64,000 bases of DNA from Microbacterium sp. cf046 (GCF_900114345.1 NZ_FOZJ01000001.1:744001-808000); one strand, 5' to 3'. Positions 24,148 to 32,822 are shown, counted from the first letter of the stretch. Translations and numbers: made by a program. The notes: generated by a model not told the origin, from the letters alone.

Positions 24148-26424
24148 ATGGACGACGGGCGCGGTCAGCAGGTCAGCGAGGAGGACTACTGGAGCCTCCA
24201 GCGGGACTACACCGACGCCACCGAGCAGTTCGCCGCCATGAACGAGGTGCTGACCGCCCTCGGGCGCTCCTCGTCAGATCCGGATGCAGTCTTCGACACG
24301 ATCATCGCGAGCGTGCGCCGGCTCTGCCGCTGCGAAGGGGCCGCGATCTTCCTCATCGAGGACGGGCAGTTCGCCCTCTCGTCATCGGACGGCTTCTCCG
24401 ACGAGTACGTGACCCATGTCGCCGAGCACCCGTTCCAGCTCGACCGGGCCTCGCTCCTCGGCAGGGTCACACAGGATCGCGAGATCCATCAGATCCCCGA
24501 TGTGCTCACCGATCCGGAATACGGGCGCCAGGACGTCCAGCGCATCGTGCAGTTCCACACGTCGCTGGCGGCCCCGATGCTCCTGGACGACGAGGTGGTC
24601 GGGGCGTTCTCACTCGTGCGGACGGCGGTCGATCCGTTCGACGATCGCGAGCAGGCCCTGGTGGGCGCATTCGCCGCGCAGGCCGCCGTCGTGGTCCGCA
24701 ATGTGCACCTGGTGCGAGAACTCGAATCGCGCGGCCGCGAGCTCAGCCGCAAGGTCGATCAGCTCGAGGCGCTGAGCGAGGTGGGCGGGCTGGTGAGCTC
24801 GAGCCTCGTGCTGGACGAGGTGCTCTCGAACATCATCATGAACGCCGTGCGATTCTCGGGCTGCGACGGCGGCTCGATCATGGAGTACGTCGAGGACGAG
24901 CGACGGTTCGCGGTGCGCAGCGCCTATGCGAGCAGCCCGGAGCTGCTCGCGAAGCTGCGGACGATCAGGGTCGATCTGGAGAGCACGCTCGTGGGCCGCT
25001 CGGCGATGGAGGGTCACCCGATCGCGGTCGCCGACCTCGCCACGGTCGAGCTCGACCCTCACCTGCAGCTGCTGTACGACGACGGCTGGCGGTCGATCAT
25101 CGCGGTGCCCGTGCTGCACGGCGAGCGGATCATCGGCGCACTCGTCGTGCGGCGCCGGACGACGGGAGAGTTCTCGGCCGAGACCGTCGAGTTCCTCGAG
25201 ACCTTCGCCGGGCAGTCGGCGCTCGCCGTCTGGAACGCCCAGCTGTTCCGGGAGCTCGAGACCAAGAGCGCGGAGCTCCAGGTCGTCAGCCAGCACAAGT
25301 CCGAGTTCCTGGCCAGCATGTCGCACGAACTGCGCACTCCGCTCAACGCCGTGATCGGCTTCTCCGAAGTGCTCCTGGAGCGGATGTTCGGCGAGCTGAA
25401 CGACCGCCAGGACGAGTACCTCCGCGACATCCTGAGCTCCGGCAAGCACCTGCTGAACCTCCTGAACGACATCCTCGATCTGTCGAAGGTCGAGGCGGGC
25501 CGCATGGAGCTCGAGCCCTCGACGTTCTCGCTCCGAGGCGCGATCGAGTACACGATGTCGATGGTGCGCGAACGCGCCGCCGGTCACGGCATCGATGTCG
25601 CGCTCGAGATCGATCCCGAGCTGGACACGATCGAATCGGACGAGCTGCGGTTCAAGCAGGTGCTGCTGAATCTGCTGAGCAACGCCGTGAAGTTCACGCC
25701 CGACGGCGGCCATGTGCAGGTCGCGGCGCACCGCCGCGGGGGCGAGATCGCGGTGACGGTCGCTGACGACGGGATCGGCATCCCGCCGGAAGACCGCGAG
25801 CGGATCTTCGAGTCGTTCCAGCAGGGTCGCCGCGGCGCGCAGAGCGAGGAGGGCACCGGGCTCGGGCTCACGCTGTGCCGGCGCATCGTGGCGCTGCTGG
25901 GCGGGTCGATGTGGCTCGAGACGGAGCTCGGCGTGGGCAGCACGTTCGGGTTCACGGTGCCGCTGGATGCCGCGGCCGCGCAAGCTGCGACCCGGCCGGG
26001 CGCCGAGGCCGGCCTTCCGGTCGTGGTCGTCGTGGAAGACGATCGTGCGTCGCTCGACCTCATGACGGCGTACCTCGAAGGGCTGGGCGTCCGGGTGGCG
26101 CTGGCGCGCGACGGCAAGGAGGGGCTCGAGCTGATCCGCACCCTCTCGCCGGCCGCAGTCGTGCTCGACATCCGCCTTCCCGGACTCGACGGCTGGGAGG
26201 TCCTCAGCCGCGTGCGTGCCGATGACGTCACGCGCGCGGTCCCTGTGATCGTCGTCTCGATCCTCGACGAGAAGCACCGCGGCATGTCGATGGGCGCGGC
26301 CGAGTATCTCGTCAAACCGGTCGCGCGAGACGCCCTCGTGGGCGCCCTGCACCGCGTCGGAGCCCTGCCGTCGGCAACGCCCGACGCCGATCGCGACCCC
26401 GTCGCGCCTCAGGGGGTGGTGTGA
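24148..26424 (+). CDS. Cytosolic hybrid sensor histidine kinase (GAF-GAF-HisKA-HATPase-REC)
   Basis: A 758-aa soluble kinase with no transmembrane segment. GAF1 covers about 30-190 and GAF2 about 210-365. HisKA follows with ASMSHELRTPLN, phospho-acceptor His393. The HATPase has the N box LLNLLSNAVKFTP (~510), G1 DDGIGIPP (~541) and G2 GTGLGLTL (~570). A C-terminal receiver has acceptor Asp674 (VVLDIRLPGLDG) and switch Lys in YLVKPV. The SD GGAAGGGAG precedes ATG. Its stop overlaps the start of a stand-alone receiver gene, which is followed by a receiver-cyclase and an ATP-grasp ligase, all coupled. The signal could be a small molecule, redox or light-bound tetrapyrrole in the GAF domains; no chromophore Cys motif is clear. 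Confidence 0.93.
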   Translation: MDDGRGQQVSEEDYWSLQRDYTDATEQFAAMNEVLTALGRSSSDPDAVFDTIIASVRRLCRCEGAAIFLIEDGQFALSSSDGFSDEYVTHVAEHPFQLDRASLLGRVTQDREIHQIPDVLTDPEYGRQDVQRIVQFHTSLAAPMLLDDEVVGAFSLVRTAVDPFDDREQALVGAFAAQAAVVVRNVHLVRELESRGRELSRKVDQLEALSEVGGLVSSSLVLDEVLSNIIMNAVRFSGCDGGSIMEYVEDERRFAVRSAYASSPELLAKLRTIRVDLESTLVGRSAMEGHPIAVADLATVELDPHLQLLYDDGWRSIIAVPVLHGERIIGALVVRRRTTGEFSAETVEFLETFAGQSALAVWNAQLFRELETKSAELQVVSQHKSEFLASMSHELRTPLNAVIGFSEVLLERMFGELNDRQDEYLRDILSSGKHLLNLLNDILDLSKVEAGRMELEPSTFSLRGAIEYTMSMVRERAAGHGIDVALEIDPELDTIESDELRFKQVLLNLLSNAVKFTPDGGHVQVAAHRRGGEIAVTVADDGIGIPPEDRERIFESFQQGRRGAQSEEGTGLGLTLCRRIVALLGGSMWLETELGVGSTFGFTVPLDAAAAQAATRPGAEAGLPVVVVVEDDRASLDLMTAYLEGLGVRVALARDGKEGLELIRTLSPAAVVLDIRLPGLDGWEVLSRVRADDVTRAVPVIVVSILDEKHRGMSMGAAEYLVKPVARDALVGALHRVGALPSATPDADRDPVAPQGVV

Positions 26425-26813
26425 TGTCGGCCGGCCGCATCCTCGTCGTGGAGGACAACCCGCTCAACCTCAAGCTCGTCCGCGACGTGCTCACCGTCTC
26501 GGGCTACGAGGTGGTCGCCGCTCCCTCGGGTGAGGAGGGCGTGAGCCTCGCGCAGACCTGCGAGCCCGACCTCGTGCTGATGGACATCCAGCTGCCCGGC
26601 ATCGACGGCTACGAAGCGCTGCGGATGCTGCGCGAGAACCGCGGCCTCGACGCGGTCCCGGTCGTCGCGCTCACCGCGTTCGCCATGCGGGAGGACCGCG
26701 AGCGCGCGTCGAGCGCGGGATTCGACGGATACCTCGGCAAGCCGATCAGCGTGCGAGACCTGGCGCTGCAGGTGAGCGGGTTCCTCAGGGACGGGCGCGT
26801 CGATGCCTCCTGA
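26424..26813 (+). CDS. Stand-alone response regulator receiver protein (DivK/CheY-like)
   Basis: A 129-aa single receiver domain with no output domain. The acidic pair VEDN (Glu10, Asp11), acceptor Asp54 in VLMDIQLPG, the Thr in VVALTAFAM, and the Lys in YLGKPIS are all in place. It fits the DivK-like class that passes phosphate or regulates a kinase by contact. ATG overlaps the kinase stop by one base; a GTG one codon earlier would give the GTGA arrangement. The stop lies 11 nt inside the following receiver-cyclase gene. In this operon it probably relays phosphate between the hybrid kinase and the cyclase. Confidence 0.92.
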   Translation: MSAGRILVVEDNPLNLKLVRDVLTVSGYEVVAAPSGEEGVSLAQTCEPDLVLMDIQLPGIDGYEALRMLRENRGLDAVPVVALTAFAMREDRERASSAGFDGYLGKPISVRDLALQVSGFLRDGRVDAS

Positions 26814-27954
26814 AACCTCTTCGAATGAGCAGGTCACGATTCTGGCGGTCGACGACCTGCCGCAGAACCTCCGCCTGCTCGACGCGGTCCTCAGTCCGCG
26901 GGGATACCGGGTGCTCACCGCGACCTCCGGCGAGGAGGCGCTCGCGATGCTGCCGGCATCCGGCGTCGATCTGGTGCTGCTCGACATCCTGATGCCGGGG
27001 ATGGACGGCTACGAGGTGTGCCGCCGGATCCGCAGCACACCGGGCCTGGAGTTCCTCCCGGTGGTGATGATCACCGCCAGCGGCGACCAGGAGAAGATCC
27101 GTGCGATCGAAGCGGGGGCAGATGACTTCGTGAGCAAGCCGCTCAACCAGGGCGAGCTGCTCGCACGGGTCGCCTCGCTCGCCCGGGTGAAGCGCTACCA
27201 GGACACGATCGAGCGGCAGTCCTCCGAACTGGCCGAGTGGAACACCGAGCTCGAGGCGCGGGTGCAGGCGCAGGTGGATGAGTTGCAGCGGGTCAATCGG
27301 CTCCGCAGGTTCCTGTCGCCGCAGCTGGTCGACGTGATCATCGACTCCGGCGACGAGGCCTTCCTCGCCAGCCACCGGCGCGAGATCGTCGTGCTCTTCT
27401 GCGATCTGCGCGGATTCACTCCGTTCGCTGAATCGAGCGAGCCCGAAGAGGTGATGGGCGTGCTGTCGGAGTACCACACCGCGCTCGGCGAGCTGATCTA
27501 CCGGTACGAGGGCACCCTCGAGCGGTTCACCGGCGATGGGCTCATGGTGTTCTTCAACGATCCGCTGCCTGTCGACGACGCCGCCGATCGGGCCGTCACC
27601 ATGGCGGTCGCGATGCGCGACCGGGTCGCCGAGCTCGCGGCCGGCTGGAGTCGGCGCGGTCATGATCTCGGATTCGGGATCGGCATCGCCCAGGGCTTCG
27701 CGACGCTCGGCCGGATCGGTTTCGAGGGGCGCTTCGACTACGCGGCGATCGGCAGCGTCACGAATCTGGCGGCACGGCTGTGCGGCGAGGCGGCATCGGG
27801 ACAGGTGCTCGTCGCGCAGCGCGTGTTCTCGGCCACCGAAGGCCTCGCGATCGGCGAGCCGGTCGGCGAGCTCGATCTGCGCGGGTTCAGCAGGCCCATC
27901 CGGGCTTTCGATGTGACCGGCATCGACCAATCGAAGGCGAAGGTCATCCCATGA
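26803..27954 (+). CDS. Response regulator with class III nucleotide cyclase output domain
   Basis: A 383-aa protein. The receiver (10-125) has VDD, acceptor Asp61 (VLLDILMPGMDG) and Lys in FVSKPL. A coiled coil follows at ~128-170 (RYQDTIERQSSELAEWNTELEAR...), then the cyclase at ~175-370. Metal-binding Asp residues are in LFCDLRGFT and FTGDGLMVFF, and the Asn-Arg transition-state pair in VTNLAARL. The position that is usually the adenine-recognising Lys is Arg in LERFTGDG, and no canonical Asp partner is seen, so the nucleotide made is uncertain. Phosphorylation of the receiver would control dimerisation through the coiled coil. Its stop overlaps the ATP-grasp gene (ATGA). Confidence 0.9.
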   Translation: MPPETSSNEQVTILAVDDLPQNLRLLDAVLSPRGYRVLTATSGEEALAMLPASGVDLVLLDILMPGMDGYEVCRRIRSTPGLEFLPVVMITASGDQEKIRAIEAGADDFVSKPLNQGELLARVASLARVKRYQDTIERQSSELAEWNTELEARVQAQVDELQRVNRLRRFLSPQLVDVIIDSGDEAFLASHRREIVVLFCDLRGFTPFAESSEPEEVMGVLSEYHTALGELIYRYEGTLERFTGDGLMVFFNDPLPVDDAADRAVTMAVAMRDRVAELAAGWSRRGHDLGFGIGIAQGFATLGRIGFEGRFDYAAIGSVTNLAARLCGEAASGQVLVAQRVFSATEGLAIGEPVGELDLRGFSRPIRAFDVTGIDQSKAKVIP

Positions 27955-29528
27955 CGACAATCGAGACGGCCGAGGCCGTCGCCACCCTCTCGGACCTCGA
28001 CGACGCCGAGCGGATCGCGAGATTCCAGCTGCTGCAGGACCGGATGCCGTCGGTCTGGGACTCCATGAAGCACGAACTCGATGACGAATCGGTCGTGGTG
28101 ATCCCCTCCGTCACGCCGAGCGCCACGACCGGGAGCGGCAGCACCACCCAGGCGTACGAGGAGCGGTTCCTCTTCCTGCTCCTGCTGCTGCGCCAGCCCC
28201 GGCTGCGGATGATCTACGTCACCTCGATGCCGATCGACCCGAGGATCGTGGAGTACTACCTGGCGCTGCTGCCGGGCGTCATCCCGAGCCACGCGCTCGC
28301 CCGGCTGACCCTGATGTCGGTGGGCGACGCCTCGGTGCGGCCCCTCAGCGTCAAACTGCTCGAGCGCCCCCAGCTGCTCGCGCGCATCGCGGAACGCATC
28401 CCGAACCGCTCGCGCAGCCACCTGATCCCCTACAACACGACCGACCTGGAGCGCGACATCGCCGTGACGCTCGGCATCCCGATGTACGGGGCGGATCCGC
28501 GGCTCGCGCCGCTCGGCACCAAGACCGGGTGCCGTCGCCTGTTCGGCGAGGTGGGCGTGGTCTACCCGCTCGGCATCGAAGACCTGCACAGCCTCGACGA
28601 CGTGGCGGAAGCGATCGACGGGATGCTCGAGACCAGGCCGACCATGGGCCAGGTGATCGTGAAGCTGAACGACGGGGTGTCCGGAACGGGCAACGCGCTC
28701 GTCGAACTGGCAGGGATCGGGGAGGTCCCCGCCGCGGAGCGACGCGCGGCGATCCTGGAGCGGGTCAGGGCGATGCAGTTCGAATCGCCCAGCATCCCGT
28801 TCGACTGGTACGTCGACAAGCTCGCCTCCGACGGCGGCATCGTCGAGGAGCGCATCGTCGGCGAGGACCTGCTCAGCCCGAGTGTGCAGCTTCGGGTGCG
28901 ACCCGACGGCAGCGTGGAGCTGCTCTCGACGCACGACCAGCTGCTCGGCGGCAAGAGCGGGCAGAGCTACCTCGGCTGCACCTTCCCCGCGGACCCGGCG
29001 TACTCGCGCCTGATCAGCGAGCCCGGAATGGCGATCGGGCAGCGCCTCGCGCGGGAGGGCGTGATCGGCCGGTTCGCCGTGGACTTCGTGGTCGTCCGGG
29101 ATGCCGAGGGCCGTTGGTCTGCGTACGCGATCGAGCTGAACCTGCGCAAGGGCGGCACGACGCATCCGTTCCTCACGCTGCAGTTCCTGACCGATGGCAC
29201 CTATGATGCGGAGTCCGGACGCTTCGTGACCCGCGAGGGCGATGAGAAGCACCTCGTCGCGACCGATCACCTCGAGGCCGACGAGCTGCGAGCGCTGTCG
29301 GTCGGAGACCTGTTCGACGCCGTCGCCAGGCACGGCCTGCACTTCGATCAGTCGCGGCAGGCGGGCATCGTCTTCCACATGATCAGCTGCCTCACCGAGC
29401 ACGGGCGCGTCGGCATGACGGCGGTCGGCGACACCCCCGAGCAGGCGATGGAGCTGTACGAGCGCGCACAGCGCGTGCTGCTCGACGAAGCCCGTGCCGC
29501 CCGCCGCGAGAACCCGCTGCCCGACTGA
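27951..29528 (+). CDS. ATP-grasp ligase, peptide ligase PGM1-related
   Basis: A 525-aa protein resembling the carboxylate-amine ligases named after PGM1 of pheganomycin biosynthesis. N-terminal ~190 residues form a Rossmann-like part with LLLLLRQPRLRMIYVTSMPID and NRSRSHLIPYNTTDLERDIAVTLGIPMYG. The ATP-grasp core has MGQVIVKLNDGVSGTGNALV (P-loop-like glycine strand), an EERIVGED strand, LSPSVQLRVRPDG and metal ligands in AIELNLRKGGTTHP. PGM1 joins amino acids to peptide carboxyls; the substrates here are unknown. It is translationally coupled to the cyclase, so a ligase reaction seems to be an output or partner of this signalling operon. Only 9 nt separate its end from the convergent transsulfuration gene. 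Confidence 0.85.
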   Translation: MTTIETAEAVATLSDLDDAERIARFQLLQDRMPSVWDSMKHELDDESVVVIPSVTPSATTGSGSTTQAYEERFLFLLLLLRQPRLRMIYVTSMPIDPRIVEYYLALLPGVIPSHALARLTLMSVGDASVRPLSVKLLERPQLLARIAERIPNRSRSHLIPYNTTDLERDIAVTLGIPMYGADPRLAPLGTKTGCRRLFGEVGVVYPLGIEDLHSLDDVAEAIDGMLETRPTMGQVIVKLNDGVSGTGNALVELAGIGEVPAAERRAAILERVRAMQFESPSIPFDWYVDKLASDGGIVEERIVGEDLLSPSVQLRVRPDGSVELLSTHDQLLGGKSGQSYLGCTFPADPAYSRLISEPGMAIGQRLAREGVIGRFAVDFVVVRDAEGRWSAYAIELNLRKGGTTHPFLTLQFLTDGTYDAESGRFVTREGDEKHLVATDHLEADELRALSVGDLFDAVARHGLHFDQSRQAGIVFHMISCLTEHGRVGMTAVGDTPEQAMELYERAQRVLLDEARAARRENPLPD

Positions 29529-29537
29529 TCGGGCGTC

Positions 29538-30698
29538 TCACAGCTTGTCGAGCGCGCGTTCGAGGTCGGCCAGCAGGTCGTCGACGCTCTCGATGCCGAC
29601 CGAGAGACGCACGACCTCTTCCGGGACGGCGAGCTCGGTGCCACGCACCGAGGCATGGGTCATCTCGTCGGGATGGTTGACGAGCGACTCCACGCCGCCG
29701 AGCGATTCGGCCAGCTGGAACAGCCTGGTCGACTCCGCGAACTTCCGCGCCGCCTTGCCGTCCGCGAGGGCGAGCGAGACGATGCCGCCGAAGGCCGACA
29801 TCTGGCGGGCGGCGAGCTCGTGCCCCGGGTGCGACTTCAGCCCCGGATAGTACACACGCGCGACGCGGTCGTGGCCCTCCAGGAAGTCCGCGACGGCCGT
29901 CGCGTTCTCACTGTGACGCTGCATGCGGATGCCGAGGGTCTTGATCCCGCGGGTGGTGAGCCACGCGTCGAGGGGTCCGGAGACGGCGCCGGCCGCGAAC
30001 TGCAGGAATCGCGCGCCCTCCGCCACCTTGTCGTCGTCGATCACCAGTGCGCCGCCGACGACGTCCGAGTGGCCGCCGAGGTACTTGGTCGCGGAGTGGA
30101 CGACGACGTCGGCGCCCAGGCCCAGGGGCTGCTGCAGCGCCGGGGAGGCGAACGTGTTATCGACCACGACCAGGGCGCCGGCATCCTTCCCCAATCGCGC
30201 CAGGCCCGCGATGTCGGTGATCCGCAGCAGGGGATTGCTCGGCGTCTCGACCCACAGGATCCGCGCCGGGCGCTCTTCGAGGGCGGCGGCGACCGCATCC
30301 AGATCGCTCATGTCGACGATGCGCAGTCCGACTCCCCACGGGCCGAGGATCCGCGCGATCAGCCGATAGGTGCCCCCGTAGACGTCGTTGCCGAGCAGCA
30401 CCTCGTCGCCCGGTCCGAGGACCGAGCGCAGCAGCGCGTCCTCGGCGGCCAGACCGGACGAGAACGAGAGTCCGTGCTTTCCGCCCTCGATCGCGGCGAG
30501 CTGGGTTTCCAGGGCGGTGCGCGTCGGGTTGCCGCTGCGCCCGTACTCGTAGCCCTGTCGAAGACCGCCTATGCCGTCCTGGGCATATGTCGTGGAGAAG
30601 TGCACGGGCGGGATGACCGCGCCCGTCGTCGGGTCGAATGCCTGGCCGGCGTGCACCGCGAGGCTGTCGAACCCGTGCGCCGGGATGTGGGCGGTCAT
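29538..30698 (-). CDS. metB: Cystathionine gamma-synthase/gamma-lyase (Cys/Met PLP enzyme)
   Basis: A 386-aa fold-type I enzyme. Motifs: TTYAQDG, YEYGRSGNPTR (Tyr and Arg contacting PLP phosphate from the neighbour subunit), SSGLAAEDALL, VVDNTFASPALQQPL and SATKYLGGHSD with the Schiff-base Lys, then the C-terminal SLGGVESLVNHP. Actinobacterial proteins annotated MetB often act as cystathionine gamma-lyase. Here the gene is coupled (ATGA) behind a cystathionine beta-synthase, and a Cys-rich leader lies upstream, so the reverse transsulfuration direction (cysteine from homocysteine) is favoured. The symbol reflects family naming, not proven direction. Confidence 0.9.
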   Translation of the reverse strand: MTAHIPAHGFDSLAVHAGQAFDPTTGAVIPPVHFSTTYAQDGIGGLRQGYEYGRSGNPTRTALETQLAAIEGGKHGLSFSSGLAAEDALLRSVLGPGDEVLLGNDVYGGTYRLIARILGPWGVGLRIVDMSDLDAVAAALEERPARILWVETPSNPLLRITDIAGLARLGKDAGALVVVDNTFASPALQQPLGLGADVVVHSATKYLGGHSDVVGGALVIDDDKVAEGARFLQFAAGAVSGPLDAWLTTRGIKTLGIRMQRHSENATAVADFLEGHDRVARVYYPGLKSHPGHELAARQMSAFGGIVSLALADGKAARKFAESTRLFQLAESLGGVESLVNHPDEMTHASVRGTELAVPEEVVRLSVGIESVDDLLADLERALDKL

Positions 30699-31720
30699 GC
30701 GCTGCTCCTCGAGCTCGTGCTCTTCGTCGTGTCGGTTTCGGGCATCGGGTCGGGTGCCGGTGGATCGACGTCGAACCCGCGCTGCCGCATCCAGTCGTCG
30801 TTGAAGATCTTGCTGACGTACGAGCGTCCGTGATCGGGAAGCAGCACGACCACAACGGCCTCCTCGGGAAGGTCGCGTGCCGTGCGCAGCGCGCCCACGA
30901 CCGCCATCCCGCTCGAACCGCCGACGAGCAGGCCCTCTTCGCGCGCGAGCCGGCGGGTCATCGCGAACGCCTCCGCATCCCCGACCCGCTGGTATTCGTG
31001 AACGACGGTGGGGTCGAACGTCTCGGGCCAGAAGTCCTCGCCGACGCCCTCGACCGCGTATCCGTGGATCGGGCCGCCCGAGTAGATCGAGCCCTCGGGG
31101 TCGACTCCGATGACCCGCACGGTGTCCTGCGAGAGCTCCCGCAGGTAGCGGCCGGTGCCGGTGATGGTGCCACCGGTGCCGATGCCGGCGACGAAGTGCG
31201 TGACGAGGCCGTCGGTGTCGCGCCAGATCTCCGGACCGGTGGTCTCGAAGTGGCCGCGCGGGCCGTTCTGGTTCGCGAACTGGTTCGGCTTGAACGCACC
31301 GGGGATCTCCCGTGCCAGCCGGTCGGAGACGCTGTAATAGGAGCGCGGGTCGTCTGGTTCGACGTGCGTCTCGGTCACGACGACTTCGGCGCCGTACGCC
31401 CGCAGCACGTCGACCTTCTCGCCCGCGAACTTGTCGGGCACGACGAAGATCATCCGGTAGCCGCGCTGGAGTGCCACGAGGGCCAGCCCGACTCCGGTGT
31501 TGCCGCTGGTCGGCTCGACGATCGTGCCGCCGGGGCGGAGCAGCCCGTCGCGCTCCGCGGCATCGACGATGATCCGCGCGATGCGGTCCTTCGCCGAGCC
31601 GCCGGGATTGAAGTACTCGACCTTGGCGAGCACGGTGGCGCGGATGCCGGTGGTGACGTGGTTCAGTCGAACGAGGGGGGTGTTGCCGACCAGATCGGCA
31701 ACGCTGTTGGCGTATCGCAC
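30695..31720 (-). CDS. cbs: Cystathionine beta-synthase
   Basis: A 341-aa fold-type II PLP enzyme. NTPLVRLN opens the domain, FNPGGSAKDR carries the Schiff-base Lys, and PTSGNTGVGLA plus GIGTGGTITGTG bind substrate carboxylate and PLP phosphate. An EGVGEDFWPETFDP segment and a C-terminal VVLLPDHGRSYVSKIFND follow, both more CBS- than CysK-like. There are no C-terminal regulatory CBS domains, unlike the human enzyme. The GTG at the start of VRYANSVADLVGN is chosen; the open frame continues upstream through the leader region. Makes cystathionine from homocysteine and serine. A Cys-rich leader peptide and a hairpin upstream suggest attenuation by cysteine. Confidence 0.9.
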   Translation of the reverse strand: MRYANSVADLVGNTPLVRLNHVTTGIRATVLAKVEYFNPGGSAKDRIARIIVDAAERDGLLRPGGTIVEPTSGNTGVGLALVALQRGYRMIFVVPDKFAGEKVDVLRAYGAEVVVTETHVEPDDPRSYYSVSDRLAREIPGAFKPNQFANQNGPRGHFETTGPEIWRDTDGLVTHFVAGIGTGGTITGTGRYLRELSQDTVRVIGVDPEGSIYSGGPIHGYAVEGVGEDFWPETFDPTVVHEYQRVGDAEAFAMTRRLAREEGLLVGGSSGMAVVGALRTARDLPEEAVVVVLLPDHGRSYVSKIFNDDWMRQRGFDVDPPAPDPMPETDTTKSTSSRSSA

Positions 31721-31741
31721 GGTGGTGTCCTGTAGGGAAAG

Positions 31742-31762
31742 GCCGCGCGTCAGAGGCGCGGC
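31742..31762 (-). terminator. Attenuator-like hairpin ahead of cbs
   Basis: Read leftward, GCCGCGC-CTCTGAC-GCGCGGC forms a 7-bp GC stem with a 7-nt loop, followed by CCTTTCCC, and ends about 20 nt before the cbs GTG. It lies between the Cys-rich leader ORF and cbs, the position of a transcription attenuator. The T-run is weak, so it could also act at the level of translation. A competing antiterminator was not proven by eye. Confidence 0.45.
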
Positions 31763-31797
31763 AGCTGTCGGGGGTCGTCGAGGCGAGTGCGAGGCAC

Positions 31798-31824
31798 TCA
31801 GCGACAACAACGACAGGTCAGCAC
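31798..31824 (-). CDS. Leaderless Cys-rich leader peptide MLTCRCCR
   Basis: GTG CTG ACC TGT CGT TGT TGT CGC TGA encodes eight residues with three Cys, two of them consecutive, and uses TGT for each. TACGCT ends six bases before the GTG, so transcription should begin at the start codon. Short polycysteine leaderless frames are known in mycobacteria to sense cysteinyl-tRNA and attenuate downstream sulfur genes. Here it lies 77 nt ahead of cbs-metB, with a GC hairpin between. This frame is too short for ordinary gene callers. Confidence 0.75.
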   Translation of the reverse strand: MLTCRCCR

Positions 31825-31830
31825 GGATTC

Positions 31831-31836
31831 AGCGTA
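31831..31836 (-). promoter_or_regulatory. -10 box (TACGCT) of the cbs-metB transcript
   Basis: TACGCT on the minus strand ends six bases ahead of the leader-peptide GTG, giving a start site at or next to the G. No convincing -35 is present, which is common for actinobacterial promoters of this sort. Confidence 0.5.
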
Positions 31837-31880
31837 GCCGCTTCGCCGGGATGCCGCGACCTCGCCCGATCCGGGACGAC

Positions 31881-32822
31881 TCAGACGTCGATCCAGGCCG
31901 AGCGCGGGGGAGTCAGCTCGGCCAGTTCGGCCCACAGCTCCTCCGGAATCGGGTGCGCGGCGAGGGCGATCGTCTGCTCGATGCGCTCGGGCGTCGAGAC
32001 GCCGACCACGGTGGAGGCGATGCGCGGGTCGCGGAGGGAGAACTGCAGGGCGGCTGCCGCGAGCGGCACGCCGTGACGCTCGCAGGCCTGCTGCATGAGG
32101 AGGGCGGCCGCCTGCGCGTCGCCGGCCTCGCGGTAGGCGTACCGCCCGCTGGCGGCCGGACCCTTGGCCAGCATCCCGCCGCCATAGGGCGCGGCGTTGA
32201 GCACGCCGATCCCGAGGTCGTGGGCCGCCGCGATCAGCTCCTCGGCGGAGCGATCCAGCAGCGTGTACCGATTGTGGGTGAGCACCACGTCGAAGACGCC
32301 GGTCTCGACGAGGGGCCGCAGCACGCTGAGGGATCCGCCGGCGACGCCGATGAAGTCGACCAGTCCCGAGTCCTTGAGCTCCTGCAGCGCCTCGACGGGC
32401 CCGCCCGGTGCGACGGATGCTTCGTACCCGATGCGCTCGGGGTCGTGGAGGTGCAGCAGCGGGACGCGGTCGAGCCCCAGGCGCTCGAGGCTCTCGCGGT
32501 AGGACTCGCGCACGCGGGCGCCGCCGAAGTCGGTGGACCCGAACCGCGGGTCGACCTTCGTGGCCAGGACGTAGTCGGCGGGCAGGCCGCCCGCTTTGCG
32601 AAGGGCCGCGCCGATGCGGAGCTCGGACTCGCCGTGCTCGCCGTAGCCGTTGGAGGTGTCCAGGAACCGCACCGGGCTGTCCAGCGCCGCACGGACCGTC
32701 GCGACGGCGCGGTCGTCGTCGACCTCGTAGCCGTACAGGAAGCGGAAGTTCGCGAGCGGGCTCGTGCCGAAGCAGAGCTCGGTGACCCGCAGGCCGGTGC
32801 GTCCGAGTACGCGCGTGTTCAT
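31881..32822 (-). CDS. Aldo/keto reductase (D-threo-aldose/L-fucose dehydrogenase-like)
   Basis: A 313-aa NADP(H)-dependent TIM-barrel enzyme. The catalytic tetrad is visible: FLDTSNGYG (Asp and Tyr), YVLATKVDPR (Lys) and LLHLHDPER (His). The long Gly-rich N-terminus ELCFGTSPLANFRFLYGYEVDDDRA matches the pyridoxal/D-threo-aldose dehydrogenase branch of the family, as does the FIGVAGGSLSVLRPLVETG segment. ATG overlaps the coaBC stop (ATGA), so it is co-translated with CoA synthesis genes. A link to pantothenate or to sugar oxidation cannot be decided. Confidence 0.85.
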   Translation of the reverse strand: MNTRVLGRTGLRVTELCFGTSPLANFRFLYGYEVDDDRAVATVRAALDSPVRFLDTSNGYGEHGESELRIGAALRKAGGLPADYVLATKVDPRFGSTDFGGARVRESYRESLERLGLDRVPLLHLHDPERIGYEASVAPGGPVEALQELKDSGLVDFIGVAGGSLSVLRPLVETGVFDVVLTHNRYTLLDRSAEELIAAAHDLGIGVLNAAPYGGGMLAKGPAASGRYAYREAGDAQAAALLMQQACERHGVPLAAAALQFSLRDPRIASTVVGVSTPERIEQTIALAAHPIPEELWAELAELTPPRSAWIDV

